DNA of 64,000 bases from Candidatus Cloacimonas sp. (GTDB lineage: Bacteria > Cloacimonadota > Cloacimonadia > Cloacimonadales > Cloacimonadaceae): assembly GCA_023227825.1 (NCBI GenBank), contig JALOCJ010000004.1, positions 1 to 64,000 on the forward strand. Reading direction: 5' to 3'. Each line of letters opens with the position of its first letter. Positions within the stretch are counted from its first letter, which is position 1. The position numbers and the translations under genes are program-made. Below, one piece after another: positions 33,521-42,504 of the stretch. The notes below the pieces were generated by a model, which saw nothing but the letters and a program-made list of their open reading frames with translations, was not told the origin of the DNA and did not search any database.

Positions 33521-35674
33521 CTACCTGCGGGAGAAGAAGAAAATATCAAAATCATAGCCAATGCTTAAAAAACTATGTATAGTATTATTCTCATTCAGGG
33601 AAACATATAGTTTGGCAGGTAAAATAGAACTCTTATAGCCCAATCCTAAATATCCGCAATATTCCCAATTCTCAGCATTACCCCAAACATCCTTTTCTGA
33701 GCAACGCATACTTTGCATTCCGGCATCAATAAAATAGCGGTTTTTCAACAGAGAAGAAAATCCGAAGGATAAAATTTGATAGTGTGGAGCACTAATTTCA
33801 TATCTGGAATATCCCCTAAAACCATCTATACCACTGATTACAAAAGGATCAAGTATATCGTGTTCCGTAGAATTTAAATAACTGCCATAAGAGATTGAGG
33901 AATGGACACTGAAAATATTTCTGACAGGAACATAAAACTCTGCCTTACCCTGAAAACAACTATAAATAAAATCACTAATTTCACTATAGCGAGCAAAATT
34001 GAACTTTCCGAAAACCCTAGCACCGGAGGTCGGAAAAACAAAATCATCCAAGCTTTCATGATAACCCTTTATTCCAAAACCGCTTACTATAGAACTTTCA
34101 GGTAATAACGGCGTTAGGGAAATATCGCTATGCAGATTCGTTTGATCCGTATAAACAAAAAATTCGGCAATTGCCAGGTCTTTGGCAAAAACACCAACTC
34201 CCGAATTGATACCAAATTCGGTAGATTTAAAGCTGTTGGTTTTATGGTGATCGCTATAATTATAGATGGTTTTTTCTCCTACATAAGGGAAAAGACGATA
34301 ATAAGCACCCCACTGCTCACCGAAGTTTTTCACATAATCAACATTTAACTCATTTCTTCCACCCAGTTTCAGTTCTGCGAGCAGACGGGAATTTTTAAGC
34401 AGATAGTTATTTAAGGAAAGAACAAGTCCAGCCATAAGCTTATCTTCATTATTGTAAACCATATTTACAGCAAGGTGTTTACGCTCGCGTTCCTTAATAT
34501 AGATAATTAGGTTATAGCGGTCTTCTTCTGTTTTTTCCAGCACAGGGTAAATAATTTTGAATACTTGAGAATTCCAGGCATTAATACAAGCATTGGCAAT
34601 TTCTTCACTGCTATAGGTTTTCCCTACCTCCAAACCCAGATATTCTCTTACTTTGGAAGGACTGATATTTTTATTTCCCTGAACTCTGATTTGGGTTATG
34701 TAAAAACTATTCAGACCTTTATTGAATGTGTTTTGGGGGGGACTGGAGCGATAAAATTCATTCTTAAAAGCCCTGATTTGATCAATCGTTTTCCTGGCAG
34801 ATTCCTCTCCGGCAGCAATAATATCCTGCAAATGCTGATAATCAGTAGAAACGAATTGAGTAAGTTCCGGCTCAATTAAAAGCTCGCATTCATCTAAATG
34901 TTCTTTCAGATTGCGAGTTATACCGATATTGATGGTCTGGTCTAATATTTCTACCAGGTTATTAACTCTGTCCATATCGCGTAAAGTAGAATTAACTTTT
35001 ATACCCAGAACTTTATCCGCTCCCATTTTGTGTAAAAGGTCAATAGGCATATTTTGCGAAACACCACCATCTATATAATAGTGACCATTCAATTCAAAAG
35101 GTTCAAACAAACTGGGAATGGATATTGAAGCGCGCACTGCTTGCATTAATGAGCCCTCCGTAAAAGTAACTCCTTCCCCAGTAAGTAAATCTGTAGCATT
35201 ACAGATAAAAGGAACCGGCAATTCATTAAAATTCTGAATCTGAGAAGCGGAGGCTGTTAATTTAAACAATTCTAGATTAAGATTATTACCTACAAATACC
35301 GAAGAAGGAAGTTGCGGAACCCAGGATTCATTTAATTCAAAAACAGCATTGCCATAAGGTGTCCAGCGTTTTTGTCCGATATAAAGGTCTTTCCTTTGAT
35401 GTGTATCCCGCGTTAATTCATTCCAATTCAGTTTAAGACACATATCCTCTAATTCAGTTGCTGAATAACCCATCGCATAAAGGCCTCCAATAACAGCTCC
35501 AATACTGGTTCCTGCAATATAATCCGGATGAATACCTTCCTCTTCCAAAACCTTTAAAACCCCGATATGAGCAAAACCTCTTGCCCCACCACCACTTAAG
35601 GCATAGCCAAGTTTTTCACCCGCTAAAATATTGATAAAAAAGAAGAGCATCAGCAGAACATATAGTTTTTTCAT
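33521..35674 (-). CDS. Patatin-like phospholipase autotransporter (type Vd-like)
   Basis: An outer-membrane protein, 717 aa from the start that gives the signal peptide MKKLYVLLMLFFFINILAG; a longer in-frame start would overlap the upstream gene. The patatin domain at 20-310 has GGGARGFAHIG (oxyanion), GTSIG with nucleophile Ser57, and the catalytic DGG in YIDGGVSQNMP near 197. A POTRA-like module at about 335-405 begins FYITQIRVQGNKNISPSKV, and the C-terminal 300 residues form an Omp85-type beta-barrel. This order matches the PlpD/type Vd class, in which the lipase is delivered to the cell surface. It could be cell-associated phospholipase or act on outer-membrane lipids. Confidence 0.9.
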   Translation of the reverse strand: MKKLYVLLMLFFFINILAGEKLGYALSGGGARGFAHIGVLKVLEEEGIHPDYIAGTSIGAVIGGLYAMGYSATELEDMCLKLNWNELTRDTHQRKDLYIGQKRWTPYGNAVFELNESWVPQLPSSVFVGNNLNLELFKLTASASQIQNFNELPVPFICNATDLLTGEGVTFTEGSLMQAVRASISIPSLFEPFELNGHYYIDGGVSQNMPIDLLHKMGADKVLGIKVNSTLRDMDRVNNLVEILDQTINIGITRNLKEHLDECELLIEPELTQFVSTDYQHLQDIIAAGEESARKTIDQIRAFKNEFYRSSPPQNTFNKGLNSFYITQIRVQGNKNISPSKVREYLGLEVGKTYSSEEIANACINAWNSQVFKIIYPVLEKTEEDRYNLIIYIKERERKHLAVNMVYNNEDKLMAGLVLSLNNYLLKNSRLLAELKLGGRNELNVDYVKNFGEQWGAYYRLFPYVGEKTIYNYSDHHKTNSFKSTEFGINSGVGVFAKDLAIAEFFVYTDQTNLHSDISLTPLLPESSIVSGFGIKGYHESLDDFVFPTSGARVFGKFNFARYSEISDFIYSCFQGKAEFYVPVRNIFSVHSSISYGSYLNSTEHDILDPFVISGIDGFRGYSRYEISAPHYQILSFGFSSLLKNRYFIDAGMQSMRCSEKDVWGNAENWEYCGYLGLGYKSSILPAKLYVSLNENNTIHSFLSIGYDFDIFFFSRR

Positions 35675-35690
35675 TGTAGCCGACTGAAAA

Positions 35691-36227
35691 TTAAAAAGTA
35701 CCTTCTCGGGAATCAGATTTTGTATCTGCTGCGTTTTCAGGTTGAGCATACTTATATTCCATTCGTCCAAAAACTACCGTTGACTCTATATCAACAGGTG
35801 TTCCCTGAGTTACAGGCATTTTGGGAGGTAAAACAGTAGTTCCAAAAACAGAGGTAGGATTAATATGAAAGGTGATACTATCAGGTAAAATAACTGTTCC
35901 TGAACCAAAAACCACATTTATTTCTATTTCTTTTGCGTCTGCCGGAAGATCAGTAAGGTCAATTATACCCGAGGAAAAGACAATATTATATTCGTTCCGG
36001 GAACTGCTGTAGTTAATAGAACTTTCTCTGGAATAATGTTTTGGCTTATTATATTTATGTGTTTTAATACCAAAGAGCAGTTTAATGCCCAGCATAATAA
36101 TAATAACAGCAATAAACACTCTCACCAAAGGCAGATGAATGTTAAATCCCTTTAAAAAAATAGATAATCCTAAAAGGATTAACAGTATGCCCCAAAAGAA
36201 ATTGCTGAATATAAAATCCATTTTCAT
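35691..36227 (-). CDS. LiaF-like membrane protein
   Basis: A 178-aa protein with two to three N-terminal TM helices (FFWGILLILLGLSIFLKG, then LVRVFIAVIIIMLGIKLLFG) and a C-terminal beta-rich domain of the cell-wall-active antibiotics response (LiaF/DUF2154) type. That domain has a repeated SGIIDLTDL, FGSGTVILP and VFGTTVLPP pattern. LiaF proteins restrain envelope-stress two-component systems in Firmicutes, but no such kinase is adjacent here. Sixteen-base gaps to both neighbours place it in the minus-strand operon. Confidence 0.78.
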   Translation of the reverse strand: MKMDFIFSNFFWGILLILLGLSIFLKGFNIHLPLVRVFIAVIIIMLGIKLLFGIKTHKYNKPKHYSRESSINYSSSRNEYNIVFSSGIIDLTDLPADAKEIEINVVFGSGTVILPDSITFHINPTSVFGTTVLPPKMPVTQGTPVDIESTVVFGRMEYKYAQPENAADTKSDSREGTF

Positions 36228-36243
36228 TTCCTTATCCTTTTAA

Positions 36244-38454
36244 TTATATTTTTAATCCCTGCCTCCAGGCAGAGTAAAGAACCTCTATATTTTCTATTAT
36301 ATGTTTATTTACAATAAAGTTTGCCTTATCTGAAACATAACCCAGTTCAATATACTCAATATTATATTTTTGGGCTGTTTCTTTTATTACCTGGCAGTTT
36401 TTTTCCTCGACACTAATTACAATTCTACCACCTCCTTCTCCAAAATATACACTACTCGGGCTCTGCGGAAGATCAAAATTCAGCATCGCTCCCCAAATCT
36501 GATTTGGAGCAAAACAGCACTCCAAAACAGCAACTAATAATCCGCCATCGGAAACATCGTGAGCGCTATTAACTAAGCCCTTATCAATTAGTTCCAAAAT
36601 TAAATTCTGCAGGCGCAATTCTTCTTCCAAATCTGTTTTTGGTGGTTTGCCGGCTACTTTATTAAATTGAATTTTAAGATATTCACTACCCCCCAAGTTC
36701 GCTTTCAAGGAACCTAAAAGGATAATTCTATCATTGGTGCGTTTAAAAAACTGAGTTGTTGCCTTACGAAAATCGGACATCAAACCAAGCATTCCGATAA
36801 CAGGTGTAGGATAAATTGCTCCTTCCGGATTTTCGTTATAAAAAGATACATTACCACCGGTAACGGGTGTACCTAAAATTTTACAGGCATCTGCCATTCC
36901 CCTGATCGCCTCACTGAAACAATAATAGACCTCAGGTTTATAAGGATTGCCAAAATTAAGGCAATTAGTAATCGCAATTGGTTTAGCTCCACTACAAGCA
37001 ACATTTCTTGCTGCCTCTGCAACCGCAGCAACTGTTCCTGCATAAGGGTCTAAAAAACAATATCTGCCATTACAGTCAGTGCTTAAGGCAATAGCAATAT
37101 CTGTATCTGAAATTCTCACAACTGCAGAATCCGAACCAGGTTCTACAACAGTTCCAATTTGCACCATAAAATCATATTGCTGATATATTTGCTGGCGACT
37201 GCAAAGATTAGGAGAAGAAATAAGCTTAAATAGGACTGCTGAATAATTTGAGGGCTCGTGAATTTTATCAGGATCAAAATCTTGTAATGTATGAAGATAT
37301 TCAGGATATTTAGTTATGCGTTTATAAACAGGAGCCGAACCACCTAAAATTAGTGTCTCCGTCGGTATTTCAGCTACTTTTTCTTTCCCGTAAAAAACCC
37401 TGAGCATCTTATCATCGGTAACTTTACCAATTTGAACTGCATCTAAATCCCATTTGGCAAAAATAGATGTAATGCGTTTTAGGTTTTCCGGTTGCACAAT
37501 AACCAACATCCTTTCCTGCGATTCCGAAAGCATAATTTCATAAGGAGTCATCCCTGTTTCTCTTTGAGGAACAAGAGAAACATCAATTTCCATACCGACA
37601 TTTCCTTTACCTGCCATTTCTGAACTGGAACAAGTTAAACCTGCAGCACCCATATCTTGAATAGCAATAACAAGCCCTTCCTCAATTGCTTCCAAAGTTG
37701 CTTCCAGTAAAAGTTTTTCCAGAAAAGGGTCTCCAACTTGGACAGCGGTTCTTTGTTCTTCGGATTTTTCGCTTAAATCCACAGAGGCAAAAGTAGCTCC
37801 ATGAATTCCATCTCGTCCTGTTTTTGCACCTACAATAAGGACTACATTCCCGATTCCGGAAGCGGCAGAACGCGCTATTTTATTATGTTTAACTACTCCT
37901 ACAGCCATTGCATTAACTAAAGGATTGCCTTCATAACTATCTTCAAAATAGACCTCTCCTCCAACAGTTGGAACTCCGAAACAATTTCCGTAATCAGCTA
38001 TTCCGCTAACAACTTCTTTCAGTAAATGTTGAACTTTAGGATTTTCGGGTTTGCCAAAACGCAGTGAATCCAGAACCGCAATGGGTTTAGCACCCATCGT
38101 AAAAATATCTCTTAAAATACCTCCCACACCTGTAGCAGCACCATAATAGGGTTCCAGGGCAGAAGGATGATTATGACTTTCAATTTTGAAACATATTGCC
38201 CAGCCCTGTCCAATATCAATTAAGCCGGCATTTTCTTCTCCTGCTTTGGCTAAAATAAAGGAGCCCTCTTTAGGAAGGGTTTTTAATAATAAAACGGAGT
38301 TTTTATAACTGGTATGCTCACTCCACATAACGGAAAAAATACCCAGTTCTACAAAAGTCGGTTCCCGTTTCAGAATATCTAAAATGCGCTTATATTCTTC
38401 CGGGCTTAAGTTATGTTCAGCAACAAGTTCGGGTGTTATTTCAACCTTTTTCAT
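36244..38454 (-). CDS. purL: Phosphoribosylformylglycinamidine synthase subunit PurL
   Basis: De novo purine synthesis: ATP-dependent conversion of FGAR to FGAM using ammonia from PurQ. The 736-aa length is that of the small PurL that works with PurS and PurQ, neither of which is in this window. Motifs include MWSEHTSYKNS, KIESHNHPSALEPYYGAATGVGGILRD, GGEVYFEDSYEGNPLVNAMA and a second ATP-binding half with TGGNVSFYNE and HDVSDGGLLVAVLE. Confidence 0.96.
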   Translation of the reverse strand: MKKVEITPELVAEHNLSPEEYKRILDILKREPTFVELGIFSVMWSEHTSYKNSVLLLKTLPKEGSFILAKAGEENAGLIDIGQGWAICFKIESHNHPSALEPYYGAATGVGGILRDIFTMGAKPIAVLDSLRFGKPENPKVQHLLKEVVSGIADYGNCFGVPTVGGEVYFEDSYEGNPLVNAMAVGVVKHNKIARSAASGIGNVVLIVGAKTGRDGIHGATFASVDLSEKSEEQRTAVQVGDPFLEKLLLEATLEAIEEGLVIAIQDMGAAGLTCSSSEMAGKGNVGMEIDVSLVPQRETGMTPYEIMLSESQERMLVIVQPENLKRITSIFAKWDLDAVQIGKVTDDKMLRVFYGKEKVAEIPTETLILGGSAPVYKRITKYPEYLHTLQDFDPDKIHEPSNYSAVLFKLISSPNLCSRQQIYQQYDFMVQIGTVVEPGSDSAVVRISDTDIAIALSTDCNGRYCFLDPYAGTVAAVAEAARNVACSGAKPIAITNCLNFGNPYKPEVYYCFSEAIRGMADACKILGTPVTGGNVSFYNENPEGAIYPTPVIGMLGLMSDFRKATTQFFKRTNDRIILLGSLKANLGGSEYLKIQFNKVAGKPPKTDLEEELRLQNLILELIDKGLVNSAHDVSDGGLLVAVLECCFAPNQIWGAMLNFDLPQSPSSVYFGEGGGRIVISVEEKNCQVIKETAQKYNIEYIELGYVSDKANFIVNKHIIENIEVLYSAWRQGLKI

Positions 38455-38465
38455 AAAGTTCTTTT

Positions 38466-39566
38466 CTACATCCTCAATTCATTATTTTTCAGCTTTTCCG
38501 TTAATCGCTGCAAACGGTCTTCAATAATTTCAAAGGTCTTTTTATAGCTTTCCGGATTGCTGCCGAAAGGATCATCAATATCACCCTGCTCTCCAACAAA
38601 TTCATTCAAAGTCCAAATCCGCCGTGCATTATTAGGATAAATGTTACGCAATAAATCTCGCTGCCCTTCTTCCATCGTTAAAATTAACCAGCTGGAAGAA
38701 ATCAATTGGGGAGTAAACTGTTTGGAGATATGTTGTTGAGCATCAATAATACCTTTTTCCAAAAGCAATTGGAGTGCATTTAAGGATATCATCTGCCCTC
38801 CCGACCTCAAACCGCAGGAATCAGTTGCCAGTGCCAAATTGTTCTCTCTGATCATTTTCCGGAACAGATTTTCCGCCATTGGAGAACGACAAATATTGGC
38901 TGTACAGACAAACATTACTACCGGCAATTGAAATACCTGTTTTATTTCATAAAAAGGAATAGAACCTTCGCGTAAGCATTTTATTTTATCATTACTACCG
39001 CTTTCTGCAGAACTTATATATTCTACAATGGTAGAGGGTTCAGATGGTCTTTTCAGTTCCCTTGAAGAAGGCAGTAAAGCAAAATCAAACCAGGAAGCAT
39101 AATTACGCATAATTCGTTCATAATTATTTTCCGCCATCATACCTGAAACATTAACACTGGTACTGATAAGTGGTTCTCCCATTAAATAAATTAAAGCTCG
39201 TAAAGCAGGATCGGAAGGAACTCTTAAAGCAACTTTATTCCCCTTTGCTATTTGAGCAAGGGTGGAATCCTCATAGTTAAAAACCAGGGTTAAGTTTCCG
39301 GGCCAGTATTGATGCATTAAAGGGAGTAAAGCAGTAGGTATTTTATCTTGTTCCAAAACACTAATATCAGGTATCAGAGCAATAAAACCATCTTTATCGG
39401 GTCTTTGTTTCAGTTCTTTAATGTGCGCAATTGTTTCTGGGGAAGAAAGCCGACAACCGATTCCCCACATTGAACCCGTCCAATGTAAAATTGTAGCATT
39501 TTCCAAAGGATTACTAGCAATAAATTTTTCCAGCTTGCGTAAGCCGGGGTCTTTCAAAATAAGCAT
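38466..39566 (-). CDS. YrdC/Sua5-type domain fused to low-molecular-weight protein phosphatase
   Basis: A 366-aa two-domain cytoplasmic protein. The start at 39566 has a strong GAGGAGG site; an upstream in-frame start lies inside the preceding gene. Residues about 1-200 are a YrdC/Sua5 threonylcarbamoyl-AMP synthase-like domain with KQRP, ALRVPSDP and STSVNVSG. Its PTDTxWGIGC loop is altered to HWTGSMWGIGC. Residues about 215-365 are a low-molecular-weight phosphatase with P-loop VCTANICRSPMAE and the DDPFG acid motif near 340. The Ile in the P-loop matches tyrosine-type rather than YwlE arginine-type enzymes. In Bacillus the corresponding genes ywlC and ywlE are close neighbours, so the fusion may reflect a real link. 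Confidence 0.88.
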   Translation of the reverse strand: MLILKDPGLRKLEKFIASNPLENATILHWTGSMWGIGCRLSSPETIAHIKELKQRPDKDGFIALIPDISVLEQDKIPTALLPLMHQYWPGNLTLVFNYEDSTLAQIAKGNKVALRVPSDPALRALIYLMGEPLISTSVNVSGMMAENNYERIMRNYASWFDFALLPSSRELKRPSEPSTIVEYISSAESGSNDKIKCLREGSIPFYEIKQVFQLPVVMFVCTANICRSPMAENLFRKMIRENNLALATDSCGLRSGGQMISLNALQLLLEKGIIDAQQHISKQFTPQLISSSWLILTMEEGQRDLLRNIYPNNARRIWTLNEFVGEQGDIDDPFGSNPESYKKTFEIIEDRLQRLTEKLKNNELRM

Positions 39567-39579
39567 AATTTCTTCCTCC

Positions 39580-40677
39580 TCATTCCAAATAGGGAAACGG
39601 ATTGATTGCTTTTCCGTCTTTACGCAGTTCAAAATGTAAAGAGGGTTCACTTGCCGAGCCAGTCATTCCACTTTTAGCAATGGTCTGACCTTTCTTAACT
39701 TTTGCTCCTCGGCTTACAAGTAATTCACTGTTATAAGCATAAAGAGTAAAAAAGCCATTTTTATGGTCAATAATAATAAGTTTACCCTGTCCTCCGTAGC
39801 GATCAGCAAAAATTACTTCTCCATCATCAGCAGCAACTACTTTAGTTCCTTCTTTGGCGGCAATATCAATTCCATTGCTAACTACACTGGTTCCGTAACT
39901 TCTGGTTTCTTGTCCAAAGTTACGAATTATTTTTCCTTTAAGGGGCCAGGAGATTTTTTTACCTGTAAATTGGTAACTGGCTGGTTCTTTGCCTTGTTGT
40001 TTCATCAATTGGGCAATTAAACTCTCCAGTTCAGCACTGTCTTTTTTCAGCTTTTCTACTTGTGCCTGCAGTTTTTTCTGCTCTTCTGTCAATTTTTTAC
40101 TTTGTGTAGAGAGGGTCTTTATTTGTTTTTCGTAGCTGGATTTTTTTTTGCTTTCTTTTTTCAAAGTATGAGAAACCTTAGTAGCATGTTCCCGGTGCAG
40201 TTCCTGCACTTGAGAGAGGGTTATTTTATAGCCGGAAAGAATATCTATTTTTTGTCTGGTTCCTTGAATAAAATCCTTCAATAAACGCTGATCACGATGA
40301 TTTATATTTAATTTTTTATAGGACTTATCCACTCGCAATAGCAAATCCAATTCTGCATTTTGTTCTCTGTGCATATCCTGTAAACGCATTTCTGTAACAG
40401 CAATTCTTTGCTCCACTGATTTAAGCGAATCTTGCACAATTTTTTCTTCTGTTTTCAGCTTTTGCAGGTTTTTTTCCGTTCTTTGTTTCAGAGAAGCGGT
40501 TCGTTTAATCTCATTTTCGGTTTGCTGTTTTTTGGTTTGGGTTTGTTTCACTTTTTTTTCTGTGCTTTCCAGTTGCCTTTGCATTTCTCTCAACTGCTGC
40601 ATTTTATCTTCCAGTTCATCAGCATAACAAACTGTGAAAAAAACACATAGCAAAAGTATCAGCCATTTATGAGGCAT
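39580..40677 (-). CDS. EnvC-like murein hydrolase activator with degenerate LytM domain
   Basis: A 365-aa exported protein; the ATG at 40677 has GGAG 7 bases upstream and is preferred to the GTG at 40689. Signal peptide is 1-20 (ending VCYA). A long coiled coil (about 22-230) rich in Gln, Lys and Glu follows, then a C-terminal peptidase M23/LytM domain (about 250-365). Zinc ligands are missing: the usual HxGID site reads SNGIDIA and HxHFE reads SLHFE. It is therefore probably a catalytically inactive activator of amidases during cell separation, as in EnvC. Part of the minus-strand operon, 13 bases before the fusion gene. Confidence 0.87.
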   Translation of the reverse strand: MPHKWLILLLCVFFTVCYADELEDKMQQLREMQRQLESTEKKVKQTQTKKQQTENEIKRTASLKQRTEKNLQKLKTEEKIVQDSLKSVEQRIAVTEMRLQDMHREQNAELDLLLRVDKSYKKLNINHRDQRLLKDFIQGTRQKIDILSGYKITLSQVQELHREHATKVSHTLKKESKKKSSYEKQIKTLSTQSKKLTEEQKKLQAQVEKLKKDSAELESLIAQLMKQQGKEPASYQFTGKKISWPLKGKIIRNFGQETRSYGTSVVSNGIDIAAKEGTKVVAADDGEVIFADRYGGQGKLIIIDHKNGFFTLYAYNSELLVSRGAKVKKGQTIAKSGMTGSASEPSLHFELRKDGKAINPFPYLE

Positions 40678-40737
40678 TGTTTTCTCCACTAATAAATCTC
40701 ACCGTCAGAATTTTCAGGCGTCTTATTAGTGTCAACT

Positions 40738-42504
40738 CTATTTTTCTTTTTCTTCTTTCAGATGCTCTCTTAAAAAATCGTGATATTCCTGATTATTAAA
40801 AACCAGATAATCGTGAGAACCTTTATAAGCAGAACCCTGAGAATCAATAAAAAGCACACTGTCCACATAATGCAGAGTAGAAAGCCGATGAGAAATCACG
40901 ATAGCAGAAATATCAGGATAATTTTCCTGCAGTGCTTGCCAGAGTTTTTCTTCATTTTCAGCATCCAATGAGGCAGTAATATCATCTAAAATGAGCAATT
41001 GCGGTTTTTTAACTAAAGCGCGGGCAATAGTTAAACGCTGTTTTTGCCCCCCGGAAACGCTAAGTCCTCTATTTCCCACAAAGGTATTATCTCTTTCCGG
41101 AAAGAAAGCAATTTCATCTTCTAATTGAGATGTTTTAACGGCAATTTGGTAGTCCCTATCTGTTGCTTTTTCCACTGCAAAAAGGATATTATCTTTCACA
41201 GAACCACCAAAAAGAAGCGGCTCCTGAGGAACATAGGCAACAATATTCCGTAAGGACTTAATATCTATTTCATTTATGGGTTTTCCATTGATTTTAATTA
41301 TGCCGCTATTAGCTTTCAGCAGTCCTAATAACAGATTGGCAATAGTGGTTTTTCCTCTGCCTGTAGCTCCCAAAATCAGCATTTTTTCTCCTCTGCCAAG
41401 TTCAAAACTAACATTTTTCAGCACGGGAGAGGGCTTATCAGGATACTGGAAAGATACATTTTCAAAGGATAAAGTGGAGAATTCCTTTACTTTATGCTGA
41501 CCGTTAAGTTCATCATTTAAAGTAGGATAGGATTTCATTTCTTCCAAACGGTCTATATTTACGAATGCCTGTTTACCGGAAACAAAGAGCTGGGGCAAGT
41601 CAATCAGCGGATAAATCATCATTGATAGATAGGTGTAAAACAGGAAAAAAGTGCCAACCGTTATTTCTCCCTTCACGGCAAGGTATCCGCCAAAAAGAAT
41701 AACTCCAATTTGGGCAATGTAATCAATGTATTGCCAGATTAAAGAAAGAATGGCATTCAATTTCACCATACTCATTTCGGTTTTGAACCGTTTGGCAAGA
41801 GCTATATCAAAGAAACGGTTATACTTTTCTTCGCTTACAAAGCTTTTAACAATCCTGATTCCTGAAAAACTCATTTCCAATTGATTATTGATAGCGGAAA
41901 TTGCCTGCTGATTACGATTATAATTGGTATACACTTTATCGGAGGTGAAATAGAAAATCAGCATCATAAATGGTAGAGGAGCTATGGAAAGTAAGGTTAG
42001 TTTCACATTAATACTGAACATTACAACTAACGCAAACAAAATCATACTGAATGAATTGAAAGCCCGAAAAATGCCTGAACACAAAAACCAGCTAACCCTG
42101 GGAAAATCGGAAAGGTCATCTGTTAAACGGGTAACAATATCTCCTGTTCTGAATTTCTGAAAAAAGTTATAATCCTTGTTCAAAATATGCTTAAAATACA
42201 TAATCCGCAGAGAATGTTCAAAGCGCATATTTACCCAGCCCCTAATCCCGGGATAAAGGCCTGTAATCAACTGAGCCAAACCGATGGCAAACAGAATTTT
42301 TATAATTCTATAAACCGCTTGCATCGGTTCAGGATATTTTGCCGGAAATTGTAATATATCTTTCAGCAAGTCCAACATTTCTTTAAAAACATAAGGAAAA
42401 GCAATAGACACAACGGATGACAGCAGAGTGAGCACTACCATAATCAGCACAAACCATTTCTGTGTTTTATACTGTTCCAAAATCCATTTTAGGTGTTTAT
42501 TCAT
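40738..42504 (-). CDS. ABC exporter half-transporter, degenerate catalytic site
   Basis: A 588-aa inner-membrane protein: six TM helices (residues 1-320) fused to an ATPase domain. Walker A is GATGRGKTT, the signature LSVSGGQKQR, and Walker B LLILDDITASLD, where Asp replaces the catalytic Glu. Together with the upstream gene it should form a heterodimer with one consensus and one degenerate site, as in TM287/288-type exporters. Substrate unknown (lipid, peptide or drug). Its start overlaps the partner gene by 8 bases. Confidence 0.92.
   Translation of the reverse strand: MNKHLKWILEQYKTQKWFVLIMVVLTLLSSVVSIAFPYVFKEMLDLLKDILQFPAKYPEPMQAVYRIIKILFAIGLAQLITGLYPGIRGWVNMRFEHSLRIMYFKHILNKDYNFFQKFRTGDIVTRLTDDLSDFPRVSWFLCSGIFRAFNSFSMILFALVVMFSINVKLTLLSIAPLPFMMLIFYFTSDKVYTNYNRNQQAISAINNQLEMSFSGIRIVKSFVSEEKYNRFFDIALAKRFKTEMSMVKLNAILSLIWQYIDYIAQIGVILFGGYLAVKGEITVGTFFLFYTYLSMMIYPLIDLPQLFVSGKQAFVNIDRLEEMKSYPTLNDELNGQHKVKEFSTLSFENVSFQYPDKPSPVLKNVSFELGRGEKMLILGATGRGKTTIANLLLGLLKANSGIIKINGKPINEIDIKSLRNIVAYVPQEPLLFGGSVKDNILFAVEKATDRDYQIAVKTSQLEDEIAFFPERDNTFVGNRGLSVSGGQKQRLTIARALVKKPQLLILDDITASLDAENEEKLWQALQENYPDISAIVISHRLSTLHYVDSVLFIDSQGSAYKGSHDYLVFNNQEYHDFLREHLKEEKEK

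Noticed and set aside
35675..35770. Longer N-terminus of the patatin protein
   Set aside because: The extra 32 residues overlap the upstream LiaF-like gene and would bury the clear signal peptide that begins MKKLYVLL.
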